64,000 nucleotides of DNA from Saccharum officinarum (lineage: Eukaryota > Streptophyta > Magnoliopsida > Poales > Poaceae), in assembly GCA_020631735.1 (NCBI GenBank), contig CM036209.1, positions 1,430,743 to 1,494,742 on the forward strand. The letters run 5' to 3'. Each line of letters opens with the position of its first letter. Within the stretch, counting starts at the first letter, position 1. Shown here piece by piece: positions 1 through 11,863 of this stretch. The translations under genes and the position numbers were made by a program. The notes under the pieces are model-generated. The model was not told the DNA's origin. It ran no database searches and saw only the letters and a program-made list of their open reading frames with translations.

Positions 1-214
1 AGAAAAGCCAGTCCGAGTGATCGATACTCAGGAACAAGTGACTAGAAGCAAAGTGGTTAAGTGGTATAAAGTAATGTGGAGTAATCAGGGTAGTGAAAGT
101 GACGCTACCTGGGAATGGGAGGACTATTTGCAGGATGACTATAAGGAATTCTATGAAAAATGGTACGCTTTCCAAATCTCGGGACGAGATTTTTATAAGG
201 GGGGAGGGCTGTAA
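1..214 (+). CDS. C-terminal end of Ty3/gypsy polyprotein with chromodomain-like tail (partial)
   Basis: This open frame enters from the left edge and ends at the TAA at 212-214. It is the last part of a retrotransposon polyprotein. The visible residues include a V-x-W-x-x-(x)n-ATWE-W-E-x-x-L pattern (TWEWEDYL, then EFYEKW), the typical end of the chromodomain found after integrase in plant chromoviruses of the Tekay/Del type. A purine-rich tract (about 197-208) lies within the last codons. The LTR begins at 210, so the stop codon is supplied by the second to fifth bases of the LTR. The rest of gag-pol lies outside the window. Clade assignment is inferred from the tail pattern and the very long LTR and needs a search to confirm. 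Confidence 0.7.
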   Translation, partial: EKPVRVIDTQEQVTRSKVVKWYKVMWSNQGSESDATWEWEDYLQDDYKEFYEKWYAFQISGRDFYKGGGL

Positions 215-3200
215 CACCTCATGTGTTTGGTTTCCTTAAGTGCATTGCATTTCATGAGCATTAACATTAATCACCTCATTCATGAGTGGGAGCATCATTC
301 ATTTCATGCATGAGCTTATAATATGTGAAACATGCTTCGGAAACATTGCCACATATGTTATATTTCATGTGAAGTAAGAAGTGAATAGTGTGCAACACAC
401 AAGTACCTTATGTGCAATTTCTTTTGGAAACATGCTAACCACTTTAGTGTAACATAATTAGCAAGTGTTGTGCAACACACTCATGCAACATGTGCAACAT
501 GAGCTTGCAACATTTGGGTGGAATATTGATTTGCTTGTTTCAAAGTGTGTGACACTAGGAATTTTCGTGTAACCAATGTATAGAGTGGCTAATTAGGTCT
601 CATAACACCTTAATTATATTTAGGGAAAGTAGTGGAGCAATGTTTATGTTGACCAAAATTACCAAATTGCCCTTCCAAATGTTGTTGACTAAGTGTGGAC
701 CCCTAGAGTGATCTGGTTTGACCAATTAAAAAGTCCAGCTTAGATATCTTGCATGAAGGAGCAACCTTAAGCAAAGTTGTAGAGAATTTCATAAGGAACA
801 AAAGTTCTAATATGGCCATCTCATGAAAATGATCAGAACATGCTCAAAAATGGCCCACAAGTCAGTATTAGAGGCTGTTTTGGGACTTAGCAATTTTGGC
901 TAAGTGTGAAGCTGAAAACCGTTTCACTGTACCTCACTTTGGCAACTTGTAACTCACAAACTAGGCCGAACCAGTCCTTGAGCCAATTGACAAAGTTGTT
1001 GTCCACCCATAGCTCTACAACATTGTCAACATCACCATCACCTAGTTCTAAATGGTTTAGGAGTTATGGTGCCTGGAAAAATGGGTTTTAGTCGGTGTGA
1101 TTCACTGAAACTCAGTTTCAGTTTCGGGTGCCTCACTTTAGGACGCTATATCTCTATAATTAAGCTGAACCAGCCCTGGAGCCAATTGACAAAGTTGTAG
1201 CCCTCACGAAGCTCTACAATTTTGGTGTTATCACCTTCGACTAACTCGAGCTGTTTCCGGAGAAAATCACCGTTGAAATTGCGCTGTCAGTCGAACAATG
1301 CCGGTCTCTATTCAGTCGACCGACAGCTTCGCTGTCGTGGCGGCCGCGCAGAGCAACGGAGCCACGTGGCGCTCGTGCCTGGCCGTCGCCTCCACATCCC
1401 GAGCATGCGCGCGGGCTTGAAGTCGGGGCCGACACCTCAACCCCCACCACTCGCGCTCACCCCTCCCCTTTCACTCTTGCTCTTGCCGTGCTCACAGAGG
1501 CGGAAACGGGGACGCCATTGCCGCCGTAGCCATCTCTGAGCTCGTGCGCGCTCTCCACCACACTACCGCCCACAAAAACGCGTCCACAGCTCTGCCTTGA
1601 AGCCCGCTACCTCACCGTCCACTCCACGCAGCCAATCGCGCTTTGGTAGGGTCACATTTTCGTTTTCCGCCGCCGCGGTACCTCGCCGGAGTTCCTCCGC
1701 GCGACGGCTCTCTGTGGCCAGGGGTCTCTGGGCGTCTCTATCGCCCGCTTGTAAGTGCGTTAGGATCGAGGTAGAATGGGGATGCTCATCGAGGGTTAGG
1801 GTTGGGACGTCGGGCTCACCGACGGCGAGATTTCGCCACCACCGTACCGGCGGTCCGCCATGCCCGACGACGAGCACCTTTCCGTTGCTCCACCGCCCCG
1901 TTCTTGCCACCAATCGATGTAGTTCGATGACGTGGTCTTGCTCGTCCGTCCAATTTCGTCGGCCGGCTCACCGATGGCGAGCTCCGGCGACCGCAGCTCC
2001 TCCCCTCCGCCTCTCTCTCTCTGACCGGTGGGGCCATCTGGTCAGTCGCACGCGCGCGCGGGCGGGAGCCGTAGCAGGCCGCGTGCGGGAGCGGGCCGCA
2101 CCGCGCGATGTGGGCCGCATCTTTTCCCGGGCCGGCCCAGTAACAAATAAGATTTATTTCATTTTTATTTATTCTGTCACAGTTTTAGATAAGTTTTGGA
2201 AAATGTAGATCTAGGGTTTTACTTGCCCAAAAATTATGAGATAAATTTTGTTAGGATCTACATGATGTGTAGTATTTTAGAAAAATATGAATTTGGTTAT
2301 GTGATGTTTAGTTTCTGGGAGATTTAAATAGGTTTTTGAAATGTGTTTTAGATTGCATGCAAACTTGTTTAAATCATATCTTGAGTTTCAGTGTTCCAAA
2401 AATTATGAAATTTGGTGGGTAGGCTAATTTATACTTGCTCTAGCTTTGGTAAAAATTTGGGCAGTAGTGCTTAAGTACTTTTCAAGTTATAATGCTATCT
2501 TTTTATTTTAGGAAATACTTAAATGGATTTTAGTAATTTTTCTACATGTGCAATGTTCTTATAACTTTTTGGAGAATGTGTTGGCACCCTAAAGTGTCCA
2601 ATAAAATTAGGAAATCTGTTGTTTGATACTTTTTAATATGATTTGTTAATTATACAAAAATCAGCCTTTTGGGCTTGTGAATTTTGTTTGGGGAGTTTCT
2701 GTAAGTAATTTTAGTTCAAATTTTTACAGAGGTCTCTTTTTGGTTCCTAGAGTCTCCTGTAAGTTTTGTAGAATTTTAGGAGCATTTTACATATATGTTT
2801 AAAATTTCACTTAATTACTTAAGTAAATTAAGAAATGGGTATAAATAAATATTTTAGGTAGGCCAACCTTACTTTCTGGTGTTTTTGTGACCTATGTGAA
2901 CTTTTGGTAATATTAGTTTGGTCTTTATGGGATGTTTGCCATATAAATAAATATTTAATCTTTGCAATTCTAGGGTTTCTGGACAGCTGGTAGTATCTTT
3001 GGGTTTGACCCTTAATCAAAGTGTTTGCGGGAAAACTTGTGAATACCAAAGTTGTAGTAAACTTGATAAACTAGCTTGTGTCAAAATTTAGGAGCATTTG
3101 GCTTAGTAGTTTAGGAGTTATTGCTGTTTTAAGTGACAGTCCAGAATTGGCTGCTCTCTGTTTGGGGAGGACAGATTCTGGAACTTTAGAATTTCGACTA

Positions 3201-5269
3201 GGTAAAATTTGGAATTAAGTGTTGTGGTCTGTAAATATTTTGTGGTGCATTTCATAAGCTTTCCAGATTGTCTTAGATCATATCTTTTGGAGTTGGGAAT
3301 CTCCAGTTATGTTAGAAATAAGTAGCTGCTGTCCAGAATGTCTTACTGTGATATTTTGGGTTGGATGTGGTAACCTAAATAATGTCACTATTGTGTTTGT
3401 TAGGTGTTAGGGCCTTAACCGAAGATGAACAGCTATACCTTAGGTTGAGTAGATTAGGTAAGTACTTCTCCACCGGAGAAGAGATTTGCACGTAATGGTG
3501 AAGTGACTTGAATAGAGTACTTTTACTGCTGAAATGCATTTCATTCCGAGCATGTTGCACCCATTATGCATCCATGATATTTATTGTGCACTCATGCAAT
3601 AGGTGTTCCGGAGGGGGTAACACTCCTCGTGTTCGAGCCAGCGATACCGGAGGAGGTCCAGGACCAGCCAGAACAGCCAGAGGAACCAACCGGCGACGAA
3701 GCTCCTGCCGAAGATCTGCCCGAGTGTCCTGACCACCGGCCCTCGACCTTTCTAAAAGGCAAGCCCTGGTGCATGCTGAACCTAATGTTTTATAAAGTAA
3801 TCCTGAGTACTTTTAATTGTTTACTGCATTAAGTTGTAGGAGTTATATGAAAACACTTGTTGCATTATACCTGTCCTTGTCCAGATATCGTATTTAATCC
3901 TATATTAGGTTTAGGCACGTGTCAATGCTTAGCCCTGCTTAGTACAGTAGAAGTCGGGTGATTTCCGGTCATCCGCGAGATGTAGGAAGGAGTCACGAGT
4001 GGCTTTATGGCTATCGTGGATGGAACCATGCTTTAAAATGAAATGGAGACCGGGCGGGAGTTCGATAGTACAGCCGCAAGACACTTCACGTCTTGAGTGT
4101 GGAGCTATGCCCGTCTAAGTCATTTAAGGACCGATTCGCTGTACGTCCTTGAGTCATGTTGAACGTAGTCTAACACTTAGTTGGCCAGATAAGTCGTTCC
4201 GACCGCGAAGCCGAGTAATGTGATTCAGGCCGGGAATCGAATGGTAGGTTGCTTCTTGGAGGAGAGAAAGGATGTGCTTGGGGACATTGGCGTGAGACCA
4301 AGGGGGGGGTTAGAATCCCTATCACCTGGCAGAGTGTCGCCCTTGGGGTCGCGACATTATTCGGACCCGTGATTCCTGAATCATATGAAACGGTGGCCTG
4401 TGCGACCCTGGCAGGGGTCTGCACGGTGAGTGTTAGAAATACCCCTCCAGCTGGATAGGAATTCGATTCGAATCGCCGTCGCTCCCGGTTATTGAGCACT
4501 TGACTTGAGCAGCGGCAACGTAGATCTCATTAAATGAACCGGTGGTTAAGGGAATGATACAATGTTGCCACAATTCATACCTACTCTGGATATAATAATG
4601 ATAATTGTTTGATTATAATCAAGTGCATGCTTAGTACAGGTGCTAAGATAGATGACAGGTAAATGCTAAAAATAAATGCTAGTACAGGTTAAAAGAGTTT
4701 AAATTACTTATGCTTTTCCGCAAAAGGTAATGTCAGCCAGCTCCAATTATGAAAGCCTTGCATAATCCTTGGTGTCATCTTATTTCTGGTTTTTGACCGG
4801 TAAGTCTAGCTGAGTACCTTCCAGTACTCAGGGTTTATTCCCTCCTATTGCAGATGATATGCTCTACCAAGGCTTCTGCAAAAATTGTCTCCACCCTGCG
4901 GGTGACGAAGACTAGATCACTAGGGCGTGATCATCTTTTATGTACTTTCCTGATGCTTTTGCGGGTTGTTGATCAATAAGACTGGCAGTCGTAAAACAAC
5001 GGGTGTGTGTGTATGCTTCCGCTATTTTATAAACTTGGTTTGTAATATTTGCGACTCCGTGTGTGTAAACTTATTTCGGAACTACTTGTGAAATGTAACG
5101 TATGATGTTGTATGTTGAATGATGCGATCTTGGTTGTAAGCAAGTTGGTTTGAAATCCTTCGTGGTTTCGATTGACTACCGGGATTATATGGGCTCAAGT
5201 TCGAAAATTTGAGCGCTTCGGTGCTTGTTTTTGTACTTGTGCTCTTATAATTTGGTCGGTTCTGTTACA
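210..5269 (+). mobile_element. Family A 3' LTR, 5.06 kb (gypsy chromovirus), copy A1
   Basis: The LTR starts TGTAACACC directly after the polypurine tract and ends TCTGTTACA, so it is a TG...CA LTR with short terminal inversions (TGTAAC/GTTACA). A second copy with the same ends is at 29597-33485, and a third begins at 62486. It contains a GC-rich block (about 1250-2140), AT-rich segments, and a conserved spliced ORF (3404-4915, separate entry). The sequence to its right resumes in a copia fragment, so the element was inserted there; the left target-site copy is outside the window. Five kilobases is long even for plant LTRs. Confidence 0.85.
3404..4915 (+). CDS. Spliced ORF inside family A LTR (copy A1): exons 3404-3457, 3603-3758, 4854-4915
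   Basis: Not a recognised family. Exon A (3603-3758) follows an AG and ends AG|GCAAGC, a good GC-type donor. Exon B (4854-4915) follows a pyrimidine-rich acceptor (CCTCCTATTGCAG) and ends TAG at 4913-4915. Exon A carries one base over; joined to exon B the frame stays open to the stop. Residues: an acidic, Pro/Glu-rich part, then EDLPECPDHRPSTF, then Y-x-G-x-C-x-N-C-L-x-P. The same two exons with the same phase occur in copy A2. An additional candidate exon (3404-3457, donor G|GTAAGT, matching phase, encoding TEDEQLYLRLSRL) is seen only in this copy. The start codon is not identified. It may be an LTR-encoded protein or upstream exons of gag; both ideas are inference. Confidence 0.45.
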
Positions 5270-5524
5270 ATTGAGGAGGTCAAGGACTTTCTGGCCAAAA
5301 GCTTTGACACGAAAGATTTAGGAGTGGCTGATGTGATTCTAAACACTAAGCTACTAAGAGAAGAAAATGGTGGGGTTACACTAGTGCAATCCCATTATGT
5401 GGAGAAGGCCATAGTCACTTTGGTTTATATTGACTGCAAGCCCATTTCCACTCTGTCAAAGTTTTCAACCTTGGTAATGAAGATCAGCATATCGCACATA
5501 TGGAATCAGAAGGGTAACACATGA
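5270..5524 (+). pseudogene. Ty1/copia reverse-transcriptase fragment
   Basis: Immediately right of the A1 LTR the + strand encodes the pattern F-x-x-K-DLG-x-ADVIL, then L-x-QSHYVEKA and DCKPIST. These are the conserved RT/RNase H linker motifs of plant copia polyproteins. Nothing upstream is left because the family A LTR was inserted here, and no clear copia sequence follows about 5520. It is a decayed fragment that marks the insertion site of the gypsy element. Confidence 0.65.
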
Positions 5525-6590
5525 AATATAGATTTACACTGGTTCATATGTGGTATCCTCCTTCTAGTTTGGAGTAGATCTCTTATTCTCTTGTGCTCGT
5601 GGACATGTGGTCTACCCAAAGCACAAGGTATCCTTCCTTAATATCTATCACAAAGGTTGCCTTACAGAATATGGATTGTCTGTCCACTAATGTTTGTTTC
5701 TGTATGAAAAATGTCTAAAAAACAAATATAGACATGAGTTAGTTCAGTACCACCAGATGACAGGATCTCGGAGCTATATTGCTCAATGCTATGTCATGGT
5801 AAGATAAATCGCTGCATCTTTACAAACTTTTGTGATTTTTAGTTGATATTGGATCTTGTATGTGTCCAGAATGTCCACTAGCAGCTTGTATGTGTTCAGA
5901 GTGGTAGAGTATTCAGAACTATTGTCTAATTCTTCAAAACTATGCTTTGGTGGTGTGTGGGCTAAAATCATCCATATTCAGGATCTTGTTGGCTGGGCTA
6001 GTTATCATAAATATGTTTTTTAGTTGATACTTATCTAAAATTGCTGGATGGTAGCATGCACATTTCTTAGAGAACTTGCTGCCCTCCTTATTTAAAAATT
6101 GATGTTATGTTGGAATGCAAAATTTTTAGAGAACTTGCTGGATGGTCCACTTAAATCTAGGACATCCTTTTAATATTTATAACTTTCATGTCATTTTTTG
6201 CTATTTAGAGAACTTGCTACCCTCCTTATTTAATATAACCCACTTCCCCTAGAACTAAGCGAATTTTTGGTAGAAACTAAGCTGCTATCCTGCTACCTTA
6301 GGATACAAATGAGTAAATGTTAATGTTGATGCTATTGTACTGTTGTTGCTGCGCTAATGCTACTGTGCTACTAGTGGTGGTTGCTGTTGCTGCTGCTATC
6401 TTGCTAATGTTGCTGTGTTGCTATGCTGCTGCAGTCCCAGTCACAACTATCTAATTTAGTCCAAGTCTGAGCGCTAGGGAGGGCAACTGCTTTCCTTAAA
6501 TGATGTGTTCATTGTCAATAATGGCTTGTTGGGTTCATCTCTAGCCCAGGGGGATTAAAGGGGATTTTTTAGTTGCTACTATCCATTTAA
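5525..6590. other. Unassigned intergenic DNA with trinucleotide-rich patch
   Basis: No coding region is recognised. A GCT/GTT-type trinucleotide-rich patch lies at about 6330-6440, and a similar CTG-rich patch occurs at about 10015-10065 on the other side of solo LTR B1. The two may belong to one interrupted element. Confidence 0.4.
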
Positions 6591-6595
6591 CTCTT

Positions 6596-9136
6596 TGAAA
6601 GGTCCTTATTTGGTTTTGGTAATTGAGTGACAACCTTAGGTTGACTAATATGTGTTTGAGTGAGATACATAGATGATTAGTCTACAAGTACATCATGTAT
6701 TAGCAATCTATGCCATGGAGGTGAAATGGTTTGGAAATGTTGCAAGGCTCACACATATGATGAAGGAGCTCATTGCATATGAGACATGACATGGAGTCAT
6801 GTGACTAAGGTAGAGAAGATCAAGACAAGACTTGGCTTGATGGACTAGTTGCAAGCGTTAAGGGCAAGTTGGAGGCTTTGGAGCGATGTACCGCGTGGCG
6901 GTAAAGCTTGAGCAGGACTTGGCGCTGATGAACGAAGGCAATGGTGAAAAACAAGTGAGGTCAAGATCAATGAACCAACAAGGTCACGTGATGATATGAA
7001 GTAGATCATATTATTTATGATATGGTTGGTGCATGTGTTGCATCAACATTTGAGGAGATGGAATAGAATCCGCAAGGCAAAGGTATAACCTATAGGGCAT
7101 TTCATTTCACCGGTGATAGGTGTGTAGAGAAGTTTATGACCGGGTTTAGGATAGATGGTCGTACTATCAAGAGGAGCAAACTTATTTATATATCGGTCAT
7201 CTATGCCACTCGAGTGATCTAATTTTGCATCATTGGTAGGATCGAGTGGCATGGTGAATTGAGAGATTAATCCTTTGAAAAATGATTGTGAAAATATTAA
7301 CACACTTGCGCAAGATGGTGAACACTGGTTGTGTTGGCACATTTGCAAAGGTGGTAAAAAGGAGAAGAAATAGCACATAATAGGGTGAAAACAGAGGAGG
7401 TGCAGCTCAGCTGGCAATTCCCTTTGCTAAGCAAGAAATTCTTGTTGAGGAATAGTGCCGAGGGGACAAGCTTGCATGCATGTTAGTGAGATGTCGGTGA
7501 GAGGAAACTTGCTCAACCAGCAATTCTCCTTTCTCAATAATAAATTCTTGTTGAGGAATAGTGTATGGGAGAGAGAGGGTCATAGTGATCGGACGTGCAG
7601 GTAGTGTGACCGGACGCGAGTCCAGTCAGCTTCGTGACGCAGTGGCGAGTGGCGCGGATTGATCGGATGCTGGCCTAAGGACATGACTGGATGCACCTCT
7701 GATACTATTCACTGGTCAGCACTGCACACAGTAAGCGAACGGACGCGGCAGCGAGTCTGGCCATACATGACTTGACGCATCTAGTCACTAAAAATCAGCT
7801 TCGGGAACTCTCTGGACATGATCGGATGCTAGCTTGTGAGAGTTCGGTTGTTTTAATCGACGAGTCCGGTCAGTTGCTGACTGTGCGCACATGTTGGGAA
7901 TCGTTGGGTGGCAATGCCTAAATTCAAATGGCTAGTCCACGTGGCTGACATCTAGTGACCGGACACTAGCCCTGTGCTTCCGATCAGTAGTAGAGGCAAG
8001 TCCGGTCGCCTTAATTTTTACCCATCGAAGAGGTAACAACTATTTTTATTGATGGGGCTATAAATAGAAGTGATGGCTGGCCATGGGCTGGTTGCTGAGC
8101 ACCCTCACACCTTAGTGGCTTGTGTAGGTGTGCTTGGATGCCCTCTAACTCACTTGCACTTGCAAGAGCATGAATTGATTGCGGGTGAGTGATTCTAGTG
8201 CGATTGCATCGAGAGATTGCATCGAGTGACACTAGGTGATCGAGTTGCAAGCCAGTGGTGCTTGTTACTCTTGGAGGTTACCACCTCCTAGATGGCTTGG
8301 TGGTGGTCTCCATCGAATCACGTAAGGAAGCTTGTGCGGTGCTCTAGAGAAGAGATTGTGAGGGGTGTTGTGCTCGCTCCGCGGGTGCCACAAAGAGCAA
8401 CTTTGGTTGAGTGTGTCATTAAGCTACCCTCACTTGGTCTGTGGGATTCTTGCGGCACCCAATGTGTGGGCTTGGTGTGGTGCCAATTAGTCACTGAACC
8501 ACCAAGTGAACGGTCAACACAACGGGGACTAGCGTGTTGGCAAGCACGTGAACCTCAGGAAAAATCACCGTGTTATCCTTGTCTTCCCGTTGGTTTACAT
8601 CCCCATTACACAAGCTTGTACTTACTTTTCATATATTGTGCTTGTGTAGTTTCTCTTATAATTATTTAGCTTGTGTAGCTTGCTAGTTACCTTCTTACTT
8701 GTGCAGCATAGAATTAGCTCCCTTAAGCAACTAATTTGGCTTGAGTAGCCTTGCTAGTTGCATTTCTTAGTTTGTATAGCTAAGTAATTTGCGCTCTCTA
8801 ATTTGGCTTGTGTAGTCTTGTTATTGAGCATTGCTAGTGAGCTTAGGAGCTTTATGCGCTTTGCATCACTAGTTGTGTAGGAGGTCCTTCGATTGCTTGT
8901 AGTACTAATTGCATAGTTTTGTGTGATCTTGCAAGTTAGAATTGTTAGGTAAGCTCTAGCTAGCCTAGCACCTTTGCTGCCTATTTAGGATCTTTGTAAG
9001 GTGCTTGAAACCTAGATAGGGGGTGTAGTCTTGGCTAGACCAATAGTTTTAATTTCATATTTGTTTCGGTTAGCTGGCGCATTTAATTTTAGAAAGGACT
9101 ATTCACCCCTCTCTAGTCCGCCATCTCGACCCTACA
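6596..9136 (+). mobile_element. Family B solo LTR, copy B1 (2.54 kb)
   Basis: It starts TGAAAGGTCCTTATTTGG and ends GACCCTACA. It is flanked by a perfect 5-bp target duplication CTCTT (6591-6595 and 9137-9141). No coding sequence or second LTR adjoins it, so it is a solo LTR left by LTR-LTR recombination. Related copies are at 11864 (B2), 27615 (B3), 59207 (B4) and 61713 (B5). The diagnostic end is CTATTCACCCC(n)CTCTAG. The lineage of the parent element is not evident from the LTR alone. Confidence 0.8.
8533..8548 (-). repeat. Hairpin motif of family B LTR (B1)
   Basis: Read on the - strand: stem CGTGC, loop TTGCCA, stem ACACG (4 of 5 pairs), between GGTTCA and CTAGTCCCC. It is one of five copies used in the covariation finding. 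Confidence 0.6.
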
Positions 9137-9141
9137 CTCTT

Positions 9142-10853
9142 CACACATGCTTTTAGTTATTTACTTTTCTATTTGTATGTAATTTCAAAAGCAAACCAAA
9201 TTTAAGGATGCTCCACCAACTACCAACTGCGATTGATATTTTCAAGGACACCCACTACAGCAGCAAGTCAGGTTTTTATTAATGAGAACGTGAAGGATGC
9301 AATTGTGAGTTTCTTTCTCTATATTCTTACTATGATGAACAACACAACATACATCATTGCATACATATGTTCTGGACACATAAGTAGCATAAAAGGTTCC
9401 ATTACATGTACATCATTTCATTTCTTTCACCAGGTTGCATTCCATATAGATATCATTACATATGTATTGTTCTGGACACATACATAACTAGCATAGGAAT
9501 CTGAATTTTTTGTGTCATTGTTGCTAGGCTCAAATAGAGGCCTATTTGCTCAACCAACAAAAGAAGGCAAAGATCAGAAGACCCCTATTCAAGTTGTAGC
9601 TCATGTGCACAAATCAACTTTTCTTCGCAATGTTGGTATGTAGTCCACAAAGATGAAGAGAAATGCCAAAGATGCTGCAACGAATGACCGTGTACATGAG
9701 CTTGAGAGTGAATTGCAAACTGAGAAGATAGGATTAGCAGGACTCCGATCACAGGTGGTTGATCTGCAGAAGCAGAACCAAAAAGAGGCAGCACGGAGGA
9801 ATGAAGAAGAAACTGAGAAGCTAAAGCAGCAAGGAAATGAAATCCAAGGCTTCCTTTGCTCCTTGTTTGGCAGCAAGTTTGCATCACCTGATGCTCAGCA
9901 GTAAGCTCTCATACTCAATTAGGCTCTAGTTGATTTTTTGGTGACACCTATGTTTGCGAGGCTAAGGATGCTATTTTGGTGATACTAAACTTGTGGTTGT
10001 TGTGCTTGTGGCCACTGTGCTGCTGCTGTACGTGCTGCTACTGCTGATGTGTTGCTGCTGCTCTAGATGTTAAAATTTGAGACTTGAGACTCTAGATATG
10101 TATTGAATTGCTGGATGGATGTAATGTAATTGCATTTTAAGACTTCCAAAATGTGCAATGCTTGTGGTACTGCAGCCATTCGTGGAGATGTTGATTAATT
10201 TGAATCGAATTTATTATATGGGTTGTAAAAATAATATGGATGCAATTGTATGTGCTGAAATATTGTATATTGTATATGGGCTGAATTATGTGTGGTCTGA
10301 ATTGCACAGGCGGAAAAAAATGTATCGGCTGAATTGCGTGGGCTAAAAAAATATGGGCTGAACTGTGTGGGCTAAAAAATTAGGTTTAAATTTGTGGGCT
10401 GCAAAAAATATATGGGCTGAATTGTATGGGCTAAAAAATTATATGGGCTGAATTGGTATGTGCTGAAATGAGTATGGGCTGCCATTATAAAAAATATATT
10501 GGCAAAAAAAATAAAAATGAAATATTGCACCAACTAGCAATAGCCCAAAATATTTGTGTGGCCCATGAGCTACGTGGGCTTTAGCAAGCCAAATTTCATT
10601 TTGTGACGTTTTTCTTTTCTGCCATGTCAGTGCCATGTCAGCTGCCACATGGTAAGGCCTCGGATTTTGTGACAACAAACTAATGTTATATAATTGGGAC
10701 AATAAATATACAAATGTCACATAATAAATTTATGATGGTGGCTTTTGACGCTTGGATTTTCGTCAACTGATTGTCACAAATTTTAAATTGTGACTTAAAT
10801 TTCATATATTATGACATAATAGGATGTCAAAAAACCTCACATTTCTTATAGTG
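9142..10853 (+). mobile_element. 3' part of a CACTA (En/Spm) element, remnant
   Basis: The segment ends TTTCTTATAGTG at 10842-10853, whose reverse complement begins CACTATAAGAAA, the CACTA terminal inverted repeat. Subterminal repeats of the type TGGGCTGAATT...GGGCTAAAAAA recur through about 10260-10490, as expected next to CACTA ends. The 5' end of the element was not found. Solo LTR B1 is inserted at its left side. Confidence 0.6.
9530..9904 (+). pseudogene. Plant transposase C-terminal fragment (En/Spm, Ptta-like)
   Basis: The + strand encodes VAHVHKSTFLRNVG (frame-shifted, about 9590-9640) followed by a coiled-coil tail 9653-9904 with ND-RVHELE-x-ELQTEK and LRSQVVDLQKQ heptads, ending at a stop. 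These are the features of the C-terminal part of plant En/Spm-type (Transposase_24-like) proteins. The upstream part is missing or decayed and at least one frameshift lies near 9590. It fits the CACTA end 950 bp downstream. Confidence 0.5.
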
Positions 10854-11863
10854 GTTACAAGAGGTTGCCGTGTGCTTGCATGGTACTAATTGGGTGCTCC
10901 CTACCTCACCTTATATATTGTGAGTACATCTTTGATGATCAGTTTATAGATATGTTTCCTAGTGGGTTACATGAAAATAATAAATAGAATAGCTATCATA
11001 TCTTGCTGCCTAGTCGGGCCAAACTCCTGATGCTATTCCTTGATCACCAAGTCCGGTAGCGAACCCTATTTTGGGTGGCCTCATCTTCACCAGCCTAAGC
11101 CCATCCCGATGGTATTGGGTTGTTGACGGTAAAATATCACATTTTCGTATATCAAAATATTGTCAATAGGCTCGGAATAAAAGGAAAATAAGCATATCAT
11201 GAGTATATTTTATCAAATAATAAAGTTCCATATGTATATGGAGTATTTTCTATAGGACATAGCAAAATGGAGAATAGAGTTATGGGCCAACCACCCCTAT
11301 GGGTCCAACTACCCCGTCAATCCTACCATGATCCAAGAAGCACACCGCCTAGCAATTTCAGTCATTGGATCAACTTTGTGCTTCTCTGGATGGCTCAGGA
11401 TGAAGTCATATGGATTGAAGGGTCCATAACTCTACAAACCGACATGACAGTGGCTGCACAAGGTGTAAACCCTCTCAAGATATCACCAACAAGCACACCA
11501 CCAGAGGGGGTGGTCCCAGCTGTCAGTGGGGGGTCAACCGACCCCCTTGGTCGCCTAACGCCCTGGTTTACTCCACCGCCTTTGACCAGCTTCTTGCAAA
11601 AAAGCACACTCGTGGGAGATCTCCACCATTGATTTGAAGTTAGTTTGATCATGTGGTTGAGGTGGAGAGCACGTGGATCCATTGGTCCACCTCTAAATCA
11701 CTATAAATAGAAGCTCACACCTCCCTCTCCATTCATGACTCAAAGCATCAAGTGAATAGTAGAGAAGCTCCATTATATCATTAGTCTAGTAGAATAGTTT
11801 AGTGTGGGAGTTAGAGTGAGTAGTGAGCTTTGCTCGGGTTTCTAGATCCAATCTTTTGGAGAG
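10854..11863. other. Unassigned repeat-like DNA
   Basis: No gene is recognised. A TGTTGACGG start at about 11121 resembles grass LTR beginnings, and the ORF at 11267-11632 has no recognisable motif. Solo LTR B2 begins at its right end. Confidence 0.3.

Noticed and set aside
6596..9136. Family B copies as TIR DNA transposons (ends TGAAAGGTCC/GGACCT-TACA)
   Set aside because: The ends do look inverted, but TG...CA termini with 5-bp duplications, 2.0-2.5 kb length and no transposase fit solo LTRs better.
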